Positions 1 through 10,900 of a stretch of DNA of 44,612 nt are shown one piece after another. The notes under the pieces were generated by a model, which saw nothing but the letters and a program-made list of their open reading frames with translations, searched no databases and was not told where the DNA came from. The position numbers were made by a program, and so were the translations under genes. Within the stretch, counting starts at the first letter, position 1, and each line of letters opens with the position of its first letter. The DNA comes from Actinomycetospora sp. (GTDB lineage Bacteria > Actinomycetota > Actinomycetes > Mycobacteriales > Pseudonocardiaceae), in NCBI GenBank assembly GCA_029266415.1, contig JAQSWW010000006.1:1-44612 (forward strand), given 5' to 3'.

Positions 1-1
1 G

Positions 2-421
2 CTCGCCGTCGTGCTCGTGGTGGTGCTCATCGCCGCCGGCGGCGACCGGTCGCGCCAGGGCCCGCGCGGGACCGGGGCGCTCGACGCGCTCGAGGCCGAC
101 GTCACCGCGGCGGGCCTCGCGGTCTGCTCGCGCGCCGACGTGCCCGATCCGCGCGCCACCGACGCGGTCGCCGCCCGCACGCTCGTGGTCGCGACCTCGC
201 CGGGCGCCTGCGGCGGGGACACCGTGCTGGTGCAGGTCGACGCGTTCGCCGACGACACCGACCGCGACGCCGCCGCCCGCAGCCTCGAGGGCCAGGTGCG
301 CCCGCGGGGCGCGGCGAGCGTGCGGACCTACGGCGACCTCGTCGTCGTCTCCCGGGGCGGCGGGGACGACGCCGCCGCGAACCGGCTGGAGGCCACCCTG
401 CTCGCGAAGGGCGCACGGTGA
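2..421 (+). CDS. Membrane-anchored hypothetical protein, 5' end cut by window edge
   Basis: The reading frame is open from the first bases of the window, so the true start may lie outside it; a GTG at 11 is the first visible possible start. The visible N-terminus is a run of Leu, Val, Ala and Ile that looks like the end of a membrane segment or uncleaved signal anchor. About 120 mostly polar, Asp/Ala/Arg-rich residues follow, with two cysteines (in CSR and ACGG) that could form a disulfide outside the membrane. I do not recognise the family. The stop overlaps the GTG of the permease gene by 4 nt (GTGA), so the two are probably translated together, and the protein may be an accessory of that operon. 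Confidence 0.6.
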   Translation, partial: LAVVLVVVLIAAGGDRSRQGPRGTGALDALEADVTAAGLAVCSRADVPDPRATDAVAARTLVVATSPGACGGDTVLVQVDAFADDTDRDAAARSLEGQVRPRGAASVRTYGDLVVVSRGGGDDAAANRLEATLLAKGAR

Positions 422-1844
422 ACGCCAAGCTCGGGGTGCTCGCGCTGGCGATGATCAACATCGCGGCGATCGTCAGCATCCGCAACCTGCCGGTGATGGC
501 CGAGTACGGCTGGGCGATGCTGGCGCTGTTCGCGCTGTCGATCGTGGTGTTCCTCGTGCCGATCGCGATGGTCGCGGCCGAGCTCGGCACCGGCTGGCCC
601 CGCGACGGCGGCGTGTACGCCTGGGTCAAGGAGGCGTTCGGCGAGCGCGCCGGCTTCCTGGCCGTGTGGTGCGACTACGCGGAGAACGTCGCCTGGTTCC
701 CCACGGTGCTCTCGTTCATGGCCGCGAGCCTCGCGTACGCGATCGACCCCTCGCTGGCCACCGACAAGGTCTTCCTCGTCGTGGTCATGCTCGCGTTCTT
801 CTGGGCCACGACGATCGTGAGCCTGCGCGGGGTGGGCACGTCGTCGTGGATCGGCTCGGTGGGCACCCTCGCCGGGTCGATCATCCCGGCGATCGGCCTG
901 GTCGTGCTCGCCGCGGCGTTCCTCGCGCAGGGCAACCCGACGCAGATCCCGTTCTCGGCGGGCGCGCTGGTCCCCGACGTGGAGATCAACAACCTGGCCT
1001 TCCTCGGCGGGATCATCCTGCTCTTCACCGGCATGGAGATGGCGGGCTTCCACGCCCGCGACACCCGCGACCCCGGCCGCACCGTGCCCCGCGCCATCGC
1101 CCTGTGCGTCGGGGTCGTGGTGGTGTTCTCGGTCGTCGGGTCGCTGTTCCTCGCCATGGTCGTGCCCGCGTCCGAGATCAGCCTGGTGTCCGGGACGATG
1201 GAGCTCTTCTCGCGGGTGCTCGAGCGCCTCGGCATCGGCTGGGCGGTCGCCCCGCTCGCGCTGGTCGTGGCCTTCGGCGGCGTCGCCCACCTCGCGCCCT
1301 GGATCCTCGGTCCCGCCAACGGCGTCGCCGCCGTCGCCGCGAAGGGCTCGGCGCCGCCGCGGCTGGGCCGCCTCAACGCGAACGGCGTCCCGGTGACGCT
1401 GCTGCTCCTACAGGGCGCCGCCGGCACGGTGTTCACGCTGCTCTTCCTGCTCGTGCCCAGCGTCAGCACGTCGTACTGGATGCTCTCGGCCGTCACCGCG
1501 CAGATCGTGATCATCATGTACGGGCTGATGTTCGCCGCCGTCGTGCGGCTGCGGCACACCCAGCCCGACGCCCCGCGGCCCTACCGCATCCCCGGCGGCC
1601 TGCCCGGGGTCTGGGCGGTCGGCGGGATCGGGCTCACCGGGTGCCTGTTCGCCTTCGTGCTCGGGTTCGTCCCGCCCGGCCAGCTGGCCACCGGGAACAC
1701 GGTCACCTACGTGCTGCTGCTCGCGTCCGCCGTGGTCGTGCTCTCCGCCCCGCCGTTCGTGTTCGCGGCCCTGGCGCGGCGACGGGCCCGTCGTGAGGGC
1801 ACCGGCGGCGAGGCCGGTGACGAGGCCGAGGCGGTGCCGGCCGG

Positions 1845-1848
<4 letters not shown>
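418..1848 (+). CDS. APC-superfamily amino acid permease (GadC/YjeM-like)
   Basis: This 476-residue protein is almost entirely hydrophobic segments, consistent with the 12 membrane helices of the amino acid-polyamine-organocation superfamily. The N-terminal region (ALAMINIAAIVSIRNLP) and the segment GTGWPRDGGVYAWVKEAFG around residues 58-76 match the conserved helix 1-3 region of glutamate:GABA antiporter-type permeases. A second landmark is FTGMEMAGFHARDTRDP near residues 202-218, and the C-terminal half carries the PDAPRPYRIPGG motif typical of the family. It likely exchanges or imports an amino acid at the cytoplasmic membrane; the substrate cannot be read from sequence. The start is GTG, overlapping the upstream stop by 4 nt, with AAGGG about 6 nt before it. 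The stop in turn overlaps the esterase start by 4 nt, so the three genes look like one operon. Confidence 0.85.
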
Positions 1849-4666
<2,818 letters not shown>

Positions 4667-4754
4667 TCGATCACCCGGTCGGCCGCTTCGGGGGGCGACG
4701 ACCGATGCGTAGCGTGACGACGCCCGTCGATCGTTTCCCTCCGGAGGTCTGGCC

Positions 4755-4991
4755 GTGCCCGTGTCCCGGATCCGTGCGGCGCGGGCCGCCGCGATGCTGT
4801 CCTGCGCCCTCGTGCTGACGCTCTCGGCCTGCAACACCAGTGGCTCGGCACCGGCCGGGGGCGCGGGCGGGGGTCACGAGGGCGGGCACCAGGCCCCGCA
4901 CAGCGGGTCCCACCCCACGTCGCACCACACCCCGGCGGCGCCGACCGGCGAGTTCGACCCGTCGCGGTGCCCCACCGGCCTCGTCTGCTGA
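4755..4991 (+). CDS. Small His-rich lipoprotein
   Basis: This is a 78-residue protein with an Arg-rich N-terminus, a hydrophobic stretch (MLSCALVLTLSAC) and a lipobox LSAC that places the lipidated cysteine at residue 26. The mature part of about 53 residues is low in complexity: Gly and His alternate (GGGHEGGHQ, HSGSHPTSHH), with seven histidines, and it ends in a two-cysteine tail (SRCPTGLVC). I do not recognise a family. The histidines could bind a metal on the outer face of the membrane, which is inference only. The start is GTG 4755 with GGAGG about 8 nt upstream, and a TAGCGT box about 40 nt upstream could be its -10. It sits between glf and glfT2 but has its own ribosome-binding site. 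Confidence 0.65.
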   Translation: MPVSRIRAARAAAMLSCALVLTLSACNTSGSAPAGGAGGGHEGGHQAPHSGSHPTSHHTPAAPTGEFDPSRCPTGLVC

Positions 4992-5228
4992 GACGGCACG
5001 CGCGGGCGGTCGCCGGAGTGGGCAGCACCTCCCGGTGATCGTCCCGGGCTCCCTCGCCATCGGTCGGTACGGGCGGGGTGCACGCCGTGCCGGAGGACTT
5101 CGAGGCCGGGCGCGCGGACACCTTCGTGGCCCACCGCGAGCCCCGGCGGTTCCGGGACGTGACCCCCGTCGGGGTGCCGGCCGCGCCGACCCGCCGGGGG
5201 GCTCCCGGTGACGCGGACTCCCCGCCGC

Positions 5229-5234
5229 TACCGT
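5229..5234 (+). promoter_or_regulatory. -10-like box TACCGT of a leaderless promoter for glfT2
   Basis: TACCGT with a 7-nt spacer precedes the GTG at 5242, the same arrangement as at glf. No Shine-Dalgarno sequence is present. The two galactan genes therefore look separately transcribed but controlled by the same kind of promoter. Confidence 0.55.
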
Positions 5235-5241
5235 CGTCGGT

Positions 5242-7290
5242 GTGACGAGCACGGTCGACGAGGGACGGCGCCGCGGCGCCGCCGGGACGGTGGAGACGAC
5301 GGTGCGCCCCGCAGGCTCGGGTCCGGCGCTGCTGCAGCGCGTCATCCTGCCGCGCCCGGCCGACCCCACCTCGGTGCGCGCGCTGTACCTCGACGAAGGC
5401 ACGGCGACGTCGGTGACCACCACGGCGCCGACCGCCCACCGACCGGGGACCTACGACGAGACCGCCGACGAGTACGTCATGCACGTGCGGCGCAGCGGGA
5501 CGCGCGTCGCCGAGGTGGCCTCGCGGACCTCGGTGCGCCTGCCCGAGCGCAGCGAGGTGTCGTTCGCCGCCTACTTCAACGCCTTCCCGGCGGCGTACTG
5601 GCGGCGGTGGTCGGTGCTCACCGAGGTCGTCCTGCGGCTGCGCGTGCGCGGCCGCGGGCGGGTCGACGTGTACCGCTCGACCGCGCGCGGTGTGGCCGTG
5701 CACCTGGCCGGCGAGCTCGTCGGGGAGGCCGGCGACGGCGCCGAGCAGGAGGTCGCCGTCCCGGTCGCGCTCACCCCGTTCGGCGACGGCGGCTGGATCT
5801 GGTTCGACCTCTCCAGCGAGGGCGGCTCCCTCGAGCTGCTCTCCGGCGGCTGGTACGCCGACCGCGCCGCCCCCGGGCGCGCGGCGGTCGCGGTCGGCAT
5901 GCCGACGTTCAACCGCCCGAGCGACTGCGTCGCGACGCTGGCCGCGCTCGGCGAGGACCCGCTGGTCCGCGAGACCCTCACCGCGGTCATCATCCCGGAC
6001 CAGGGCTCGTCCAAGGTCCGCGACCAGCCCGGCTTCGACGAGGCGGCCGCGGCGCTGGGCGACCGGTTGCGGGTCATCGACCAGCCCAACCTCGGCGGCT
6101 CCGGCGGCTACGCGCGGATCATGTACGAGGCGCTGGAGACCACCGACTGCGAGCAGATCCTGTTCATGGACGACGATGTCGTCCTCGAGCCGGACTCGGT
6201 GTTGCGGGCGCTCGCGTTCTCCCGGTTCGCCCGCGAGCCGATGCTCGTCGGCGGGCAGATGCTCTCGTTGCAGGCGCGCTCGCACCTGCACGCCATGGGC
6301 GAGGTCGTCGACCGTGGCACCTTCTTCTGGCAGATCGCCCCGCACACCACCGACGACCACGACTTCGCGGTCGACTCGCTGCGCGAGACGCTGTGGATGC
6401 ACCGCCGCGTCGACGTCGACTACAACGCCTGGTGGATGTGCCTGATCCCCCGCGTCGTGGCCGAGCGGATCGGGCTGCCGCTGCCGCTGTTCATCAAGTG
6501 GGACGACTGCGAGTACGGCCTGCGCGCGGGCAGCCACGGCGTCCCGACGGCCACCGTGCCCGGGGTCGCGATCTGGCACATGAGCTTCGTCGAGAAGGAC
6601 GACAGCTCCGACTGGCAGGCGTACTTCCACGTGCGCAACCGCCTCGTCGTGGCCGCCCTGCACGGCCCCGACAACCCGCGGCCGATGCTCGCGGACTCGC
6701 TCAAGCGCACGCTGCGACACCTGTTCCTGCTCGAGTACTCGACGATCGCGCTGCACCACATGGCGATGCGTGACTTCCTGTCCGGGCCGAAGGCGCTGTT
6801 CGGGGCGCTGCCGACCGCGCTGGGCGCGGTGCGGGCCACGCGGGCGGAGTTCCCGGACGGCACGGTGCACCGCGACGCCGGCGACCTGCCCCGCCCGGCG
6901 GTCGGCGCGCGGGAGTCCCAGCTGTGGCCGAAGCCCCCGGCGAGCCGGCTGTCGCAGGTCGCGGCCCTCGCGCGCGGGCTGGCGCACCAGGTGCGCCCCG
7001 TCGACCCCCACGCCCACGAGCGCCCGCAGCGCGACGTCCCCGCCGAGCACGGGCAGTGGTTCCTGCTCTCGCGCCTGGACGGGGCGACGGTGACGACGTC
7101 CGACGGCTCCGGGGTGACCTTCCGCAAGCGCGACCGCGAGATGTTCTGGTCGATGCTGCGCGAGTCGGTGGCGCTGCACGCCGAGATCGCCCGGGCCTGG
7201 GCGTCGACGCGCCGCCGCTACCAGGAGGACATGGGCGAGCTGGTCAGCCGCACCGCCTGGCGCCGGCAGGTCTTCGACCGCTTCCGCTGA
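5242..7290 (+). CDS. glfT2: Galactofuranosyltransferase GlfT2 (galactan polymerase)
   Basis: GlfT2 extends the arabinogalactan galactan by adding UDP-galactofuranose with alternating linkages, on the cytoplasmic face of the membrane. The 682 residues are somewhat longer than the mycobacterial enzyme (about 640). An N-terminal beta-rich domain (to about residue 215) contains AYFNAFPAAYWRRWS. The GT2 domain then begins with VGMPTFNRPSDCVATLAAL and has the metal-binding DDD at 310-312 (FMDDDVVLEP). The proposed catalytic WDDCE is at 420-424 and the metal-ligand His446 is in IWHMSFVEKDDSSDW. The C-terminal region is helical and Arg-rich, as in GlfT2. GTG 5242 is the start that follows the leaderless promoter. 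The downstream DinB gene has its own promoter-like TAGCTT near 7321. Confidence 0.96.
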   Translation: MTSTVDEGRRRGAAGTVETTVRPAGSGPALLQRVILPRPADPTSVRALYLDEGTATSVTTTAPTAHRPGTYDETADEYVMHVRRSGTRVAEVASRTSVRLPERSEVSFAAYFNAFPAAYWRRWSVLTEVVLRLRVRGRGRVDVYRSTARGVAVHLAGELVGEAGDGAEQEVAVPVALTPFGDGGWIWFDLSSEGGSLELLSGGWYADRAAPGRAAVAVGMPTFNRPSDCVATLAALGEDPLVRETLTAVIIPDQGSSKVRDQPGFDEAAAALGDRLRVIDQPNLGGSGGYARIMYEALETTDCEQILFMDDDVVLEPDSVLRALAFSRFAREPMLVGGQMLSLQARSHLHAMGEVVDRGTFFWQIAPHTTDDHDFAVDSLRETLWMHRRVDVDYNAWWMCLIPRVVAERIGLPLPLFIKWDDCEYGLRAGSHGVPTATVPGVAIWHMSFVEKDDSSDWQAYFHVRNRLVVAALHGPDNPRPMLADSLKRTLRHLFLLEYSTIALHHMAMRDFLSGPKALFGALPTALGAVRATRAEFPDGTVHRDAGDLPRPAVGARESQLWPKPPASRLSQVAALARGLAHQVRPVDPHAHERPQRDVPAEHGQWFLLSRLDGATVTTSDGSGVTFRKRDREMFWSMLRESVALHAEIARAWASTRRRYQEDMGELVSRTAWRRQVFDRFR

Positions 7291-7361
7291 AGGCGGACCG
7301 AAGCTGTCCTCCTCGCTCCGTAGCTTTCGTGTCATCAGGGACGACGATGAGAGGCCCCCCG

Positions 7362-7961
7362 ATGACCACGATCGCCGCGCAGGAGAACCCGATGACCGCC
7401 ACCGACACCGACGAGCGCGCCGACATCCTCGCCGAGCTGGCCCAGGCCCGGCACTGGCTCGTCTTCCCCACCCGCGACCTCACCGACGAGCAGGCGGCGT
7501 CCCGCCCGACGGCCTCGCAGCTCTGCCTCGGTGGCCTGATCAAGCACGTCACCAAGGTCGAGGAGGGCTGGATGCGCTTCGCGGTGCACGGCGCCTCGCC
7601 CGAGGAGGACTTCGAGCTGCCCGAGGGCATGACGATCGACGACTTCGAGGGCTGGATCGCGAGCCTCGACGAGAAGCCCGCCTGGCTCGTCGAGCGCGAG
7701 AACGAGTTCAGGCTCCTGCCCGACGAGACCCTCGCCGGGGTCGTCGCGGCGTACCACGAGACGGCGGCGCGCACCGAGGCGACGCTGGCGTCGATCCCCG
7801 ACCTCGACGCGCGCCACGCGCTGCCGAAGGCGCCGTGGCACGAGCCGGGCACCACCTGGTCGGTGCGCCGCGTGCTGCTGCACATCATCGCCGAGACCAC
7901 CCAGCACGCCGGCCACGCGGACATGCTGCGCGAGCACATCGACGGCGCCACGTCCATGTGA
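7362..7961 (+). CDS. DinB/DUF664 family protein (mycothiol-dependent-enzyme-like fold)
   Basis: The roughly 199-residue protein has the DinB four-helix layout. The first helix is TDERADILAELAQARHWLVFPTRDLTDEQAASRPTAS with LCLGGLIKHVTKVEEGWM, whose His is the first of the usual metal ligands. The middle helix contains VVAAYHETAARTEATL and the C-terminal helix RRVLLHIIAETTQHAGHADMLREHIDG, whose two His complete the triad. Many actinobacterial members use bacillithiol or mycothiol, or are of unknown function; none can be assigned here. ATG 7362 was preferred because GAGAGG lies 7 nt upstream and the sequence begins MTT as in many relatives. ATG 7347, with AGGG 6 nt upstream, is an equally possible start that adds five residues. 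Confidence 0.8.
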   Translation: MTTIAAQENPMTATDTDERADILAELAQARHWLVFPTRDLTDEQAASRPTASQLCLGGLIKHVTKVEEGWMRFAVHGASPEEDFELPEGMTIDDFEGWIASLDEKPAWLVERENEFRLLPDETLAGVVAAYHETAARTEATLASIPDLDARHALPKAPWHEPGTTWSVRRVLLHIIAETTQHAGHADMLREHIDGATSM

Positions 7962-8010
7962 TGACCGTCCCGGTCCGCTGGCTACCGGGCGGTAGTGCCA
8001 CACTGCCCGC

Positions 8011-8673
8011 GTGACGGAGCAGACCGGGCAGCGCGGCGAGGCGGAGACCGGGACCTACAGCACGGACACGCGGACCGAGACCAGTCAGGACGAGGCCGAC
8101 GAGATGGCCGGCCCGAACGAGCAGTCCGGGGACGAGGGTGACTCCGGGTCGTCGAACGGGTCGAGTGGCGACTCGGGGTCCACTTCGGGGTCCTCCTCGG
8201 GGTCGTCCCACTCGGCCTCGTCCGACTCGGGCTCGGACTCCGGGTCGTCGGACGCGCCGTCGTCGTCCCAGGAGACCGAGCAGCAGGTCCAGCAGCAGGA
8301 CCAGCAGCAGGGTGAGGACGAGGGCGAGGCGCCCCACGGTCGCGAACGGCGCTCGCCGCTCGACCTCGGCGAGACGGCGTGGAAGGTCGCGAACGTCCTC
8401 GCGACGGTCGTGCGGATCGTCGGCTACGCGTTCGCCGCGGTCCTGCTGGCCTACATCGTGCTGGCGCTCGTGGGCGTCAACACGTCCAACGGCGTCGCGC
8501 AGGTCATCGGCAGCATCGGCGACACGGTCGTGCTCGGCTTCCGCGATCTGTTCCTGATGGCCGACCCCATCACCACGATCATGGTCGGCTTCGGCCTGGC
8601 GGCGGTCTTCTGGGTGCTCGTCGCCGAGTTCGGCTCACGCCTGGTGCGCTGGCTGGGCGCCCGCCTGGCCTGA
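8011..8673 (+). CDS. Membrane protein with long Ser/Gly/Asp- and Gln-rich N-terminal tail
   Basis: The 220-residue protein has two very different halves. Residues 1-110 are disordered and acidic: a Ser/Gly/Asp run at about 40-85 (DSGSSNGSSGDSGSTSG and similar), then a Gln-rich stretch (QETEQQVQQQDQQQ). Residues 118-220 contain two clear membrane segments (about 128-155 and 188-206) joined by a segment with GSIGDTVVLGFRDLFLMADP, and the protein ends in a basic tail (RLVRWLGARLA). From memory the second half resembles a common short actinobacterial two-helix membrane protein of unknown function. GTG 8011 has no clear Shine-Dalgarno sequence; CACACT 6 nt before it could be a leaderless -10. The gene ends only 6 nt from the stop of the converging MFS gene. 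Confidence 0.7.
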   Translation: MTEQTGQRGEAETGTYSTDTRTETSQDEADEMAGPNEQSGDEGDSGSSNGSSGDSGSTSGSSSGSSHSASSDSGSDSGSSDAPSSSQETEQQVQQQDQQQGEDEGEAPHGRERRSPLDLGETAWKVANVLATVVRIVGYAFAAVLLAYIVLALVGVNTSNGVAQVIGSIGDTVVLGFRDLFLMADPITTIMVGFGLAAVFWVLVAEFGSRLVRWLGARLA

Positions 8674-8679
8674 CGGCGG

Positions 8680-10014
8680 TCAGACGGCGGCGGCACCGCC
8701 CGCCGGGGCGTTGCCGGGTACGGCGCGCACGGGGAGGAACGTCACGAGCCCGAGCAGCAGCACGAGCCCGATGCCGAGGATGCCCCAGCGCTGGGCGCCG
8801 AAGAGCGTGATGAACAGGGCGAACATGGCCGGTGCGAGGAAGCTGACCGCGCGCCCGGTGGTGGCGTAGAGCCCGAACAGCTCGCCCTCGCGCCCGGGCG
8901 GCACGACGCGCGCGAGGTAGCTGCGCGAGCACGCCTGCGCCGGTCCGACGAACAGCGCCAGGAACGTGCCACCGATCCAGAACGCGGTGGTCCCGGACGC
9001 GAAGAGCATGAACGCCGCGGTCATGACGAGCGCGGCGAGGCACACGACGATCACGACCTTCGGGCCGACGCGGTCGTCCAGCCGGCCACCCGCGACCGCG
9101 CCCACCGCGGACACCACGTTGGCCGCGATGGCGAAGATGATGACGTCGCCCGCGCTGAGCCCGAACGTGCCCGCCGCGAGCACCCCGCCGAAGGTGAAGA
9201 CCGCGGTGAGCCCGTCCCGGTAGATCGCGCTGGAGACGAGGAAGCCGAGCAGGTGGCGGTCGTCGCGGTAGAGGCGCACCAGTCGCCGGACCAGGAGGCG
9301 GTAGGAGCCGAGCACGCTCACCCGCGCGGCGTCCTCGTCGCCGGGCGGCGGCGGGTAGGGGAACCGCATGAACAGGACCGGGAGCCCGAAGACCGCGAGC
9401 CAGACCGCGCAGATCACCGCGATCACCCGCACGGACATGCCGGGCTCGGCGAACGTGAAGACCGGCGCGTCCGAGAGGAAGAGCACGAAACAGACGATCA
9501 GCAGGACGATCCCGCCCACGTAGCCCGCGGCCCAGCCGAAGCCGGAGACCCACCCGGTGCGCCCGGGCGGCGCCAGGCGGTAGATGAGCGCGTTGTACTC
9601 GACCTGGGCGAGCTCGTAGGTGACGGTGCCGGCGGCCAGCAGCACGAGGCCGAGCAGCAGCGACGACGGTACGGGCGTCACGAACGCCATGAGGACCGTC
9701 GCCAGCACCGTGAGGACGGTGAGGACACCGAGCCGACGCTGCCGTCCGTACTCCTTCCCGGCGGCGTCGCTGCGCTGCCCCCACACGGGTGCCACCAGCG
9801 CGACGAGGACGCCCGAGATCGCGATGGTGGTCGCGAGCGCCGAGGAGCCGCTCGCCTCGTCCGCCGCGACGGTCCCCGTCAGGTAGACGGTGAACACGAA
9901 CGTCGTGATCACGGCCTGGAAGGACGCGACGCCCCAGTCCCAGGAGGCCCAGGCGAGGAGGGGGCGCAGCAGGGAGGTCGCCGGCGGGGTGGACGGGGCG
10001 GTCGGTGACGACAC
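8680..10014 (-). CDS. MFS transporter, Atg22/UMF1-like
   Basis: This 444-residue integral membrane protein has about 12 hydrophobic segments. The opening LAWASWDWGVASFQAVITTFVFTVYLTG is the characteristic first helix of the Atg22-like (UMF1) branch of the major facilitator superfamily. GQRSDAAGKEYGRQRRLGV is the helix 2-3 loop signature, and VEYNALIYRLAPPGRTGWVSGFGWAAGYVGG is the strongly conserved central block of the family. Substrates are poorly known; yeast Atg22 exports amino acids from vacuoles. GTG 10014 was chosen because TACCGT lies 6 nt upstream, as at other leaderless genes in the window, and the protein begins just before the first helix. Confidence 0.88.
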   Translation of the reverse strand: MSSPTAPSTPPATSLLRPLLAWASWDWGVASFQAVITTFVFTVYLTGTVAADEASGSSALATTIAISGVLVALVAPVWGQRSDAAGKEYGRQRRLGVLTVLTVLATVLMAFVTPVPSSLLLGLVLLAAGTVTYELAQVEYNALIYRLAPPGRTGWVSGFGWAAGYVGGIVLLIVCFVLFLSDAPVFTFAEPGMSVRVIAVICAVWLAVFGLPVLFMRFPYPPPPGDEDAARVSVLGSYRLLVRRLVRLYRDDRHLLGFLVSSAIYRDGLTAVFTFGGVLAAGTFGLSAGDVIIFAIAANVVSAVGAVAGGRLDDRVGPKVVIVVCLAALVMTAAFMLFASGTTAFWIGGTFLALFVGPAQACSRSYLARVVPPGREGELFGLYATTGRAVSFLAPAMFALFITLFGAQRWGILGIGLVLLLGLVTFLPVRAVPGNAPAGGAAAV

Positions 10015-10020
10015 GGACGA

Positions 10021-10026
10021 ACGGTA
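10021..10026 (-). promoter_or_regulatory. -10-like box TACCGT of a leaderless promoter for the MFS gene
   Basis: Read on the minus strand, TACCGT ends 6 nt before the GTG at 10014. It is one of a set of TANNNT boxes found 6-8 nt before start codons in this window. Confidence 0.5.
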
Positions 10027-10080
10027 GCGAGTCGGGGTGACGCGGCGCCCGCCCCGGACGGGCGGGTGAACGGCCGCAGG

Positions 10081-10139
10081 CAGTGGCGACGCGACGCAAG
10101 GCTGCCACTGAGCGCCGCTCGAACGCCGCTCGGCGTTCG
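10081..10139. other. Two inverted repeats in the 408-nt intergenic region before the chaplin-like genes
   Basis: The space from 10015 to 10422 has no gene. It holds CAGTGGC (10081-10087) with its complement GCCACTG (10104-10110), and a tighter hairpin CGAACGCC (10120-10127), loop GCTC, GGCGTTCG (10132-10139). Neither is followed by a T run. They could be protein-binding sites or RNA hairpins on either strand. The rest of the region holds the GATCAC repeats and a promoter described separately. Confidence 0.45.
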
Positions 10140-10260
10140 CTCGGTCGGCCTCTTCCTGCTTCTTCCGTGACGGGATGTGTCACCGCGAGTCACCCGACCG
10201 TGGCAGGCCGGGGCGCAGAGTTCGATCTTGCCTCCGCGAAGGTACGGAAGTCTGTCTAAC

Positions 10261-10306
10261 GATCACCTCTCGAGCGCGATGATCACGGAGGAGTGATCAC
10301 CTTTCG
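10261..10306. repeat. Three GATCAC sites upstream of the chaplin-like promoter (possible operator)
   Basis: GATCAC occurs at 10261, 10281 and 10295. The outer two lie in a 12-nt direct repeat (GATCACCTCTCG at 10261 and GATCACCTTTCG at 10295), and the inner two contain the palindrome TGATCA. The cluster ends 14 nt before the proposed -35 box of the first chaplin-like gene, a usual place for an activator. No binding protein is identified. Confidence 0.35.
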
Positions 10307-10319
10307 GGGATGCTCCGTG

Positions 10320-10349
10320 TTCGAACTGCTGGCGCGTCCTCGCTACGTT
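10320..10349 (+). promoter_or_regulatory. Possible sigma-70-type promoter for the first chaplin-like gene
   Basis: A TTCGAA-like -35 at 10320-10325 and TACGTT at 10344-10349 are separated by 18 nt. The predicted transcript has a leader of about 65 nt before the GTG at 10423, unlike the leaderless genes of the window. Confidence 0.4.
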
Positions 10350-10422
10350 CCGGCACGCGGCATTCCGATGCCGAATCCCCGCCCACTTCGTGGTGGGGAA
10401 GACCCGACGGGAGGACAGCACT

Positions 10423-10731
10423 GTGGGAATTCTTCGTAAGTCCGTGCTCGCGACCACGCTGATCGGTGCGGGACTGGCGAGCACGACGGGCTCCGCCATC
10501 GCGCACGAGGACGGCGGCCAGTCGGGATTCGCGAACATCGACGACGTCCAGACGATCGTTCCGACGAACGCGTGCAACAACAACGTCCCGGTCAACGTTC
10601 TCGGGGTGCAGGTCCCGGTCCAGGACGTCGCCGGCACCATCCCGGTCCTCAGCCCGGCCGAGCACGGCAGCGAGCAGGCCGCGGGCGTCGCCAAGAACTG
10701 CGACAACGACGTCGCCGCGGACAACGACTGA
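10423..10731 (+). CDS. Chaplin-like small secreted protein, copy 1
   Basis: This 102-residue secreted protein has a signal peptide (MGILRKSVLATTLIGAGLAS...) with a likely cleavage after GSAIA, near residue 27. The mature part of about 75 residues contains NACNNNVPVNVLGVQVP, a hydrophobic beta-forming core like that of chaplins, then an acidic tail. It has two cysteines (51 and 93) that could pair. Chaplins coat aerial hyphae and spores in Streptomyces and assemble into amyloid-like films; the assignment here rests on motif resemblance only. GTG 10423 has GGGAGGA 7 nt upstream. A paralogue sharing a nearly identical core follows 169 nt downstream. Confidence 0.7.
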   Translation: MGILRKSVLATTLIGAGLASTTGSAIAHEDGGQSGFANIDDVQTIVPTNACNNNVPVNVLGVQVPVQDVAGTIPVLSPAEHGSEQAAGVAKNCDNDVAADND

Positions 10732-10900
10732 TCAGCGAGACCGCGCTCGTCCCCCGGCGCACCCCGACAGACCACCAGCACTCGGCGGCCCTGTGTCCGG
10801 AGAGCAGGCCAGCCCCTGCTCCCCTCACGGTCGGTCGCCCGGCTCCCCACGATCCCGTCGAGTTGAGGGGTCGACGACCTCGACCGAGGAGAACCCTGCT

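Noticed and set aside
5078-5245. A 55-codon ORF overlapping the glfT2 start by GTGA, reading HAVPEDFEAGRADTFVAHREP.
   Set aside because: The overlap arises from the leaderless promoter spacing (the same GTGTGA occurs at glf), there is no ribosome-binding site, and no family is recognised. It may be the end of a decayed gene but I cannot support it.
10120-10139. Possible fourth copy of the two-hairpin repeat (CGAACGCC...GGCGTTCG, with TGCTTCTT 25 nt later).
   Set aside because: The spacing and the TGCTTCTA core do not match, and it is not behind a stop codon on that strand.
10390-10422. An earlier ATG/GTG extending the first chaplin-like protein by about ten residues.
   Set aside because: GTG 10423 has a well-spaced ribosome-binding site and gives a normal signal peptide.
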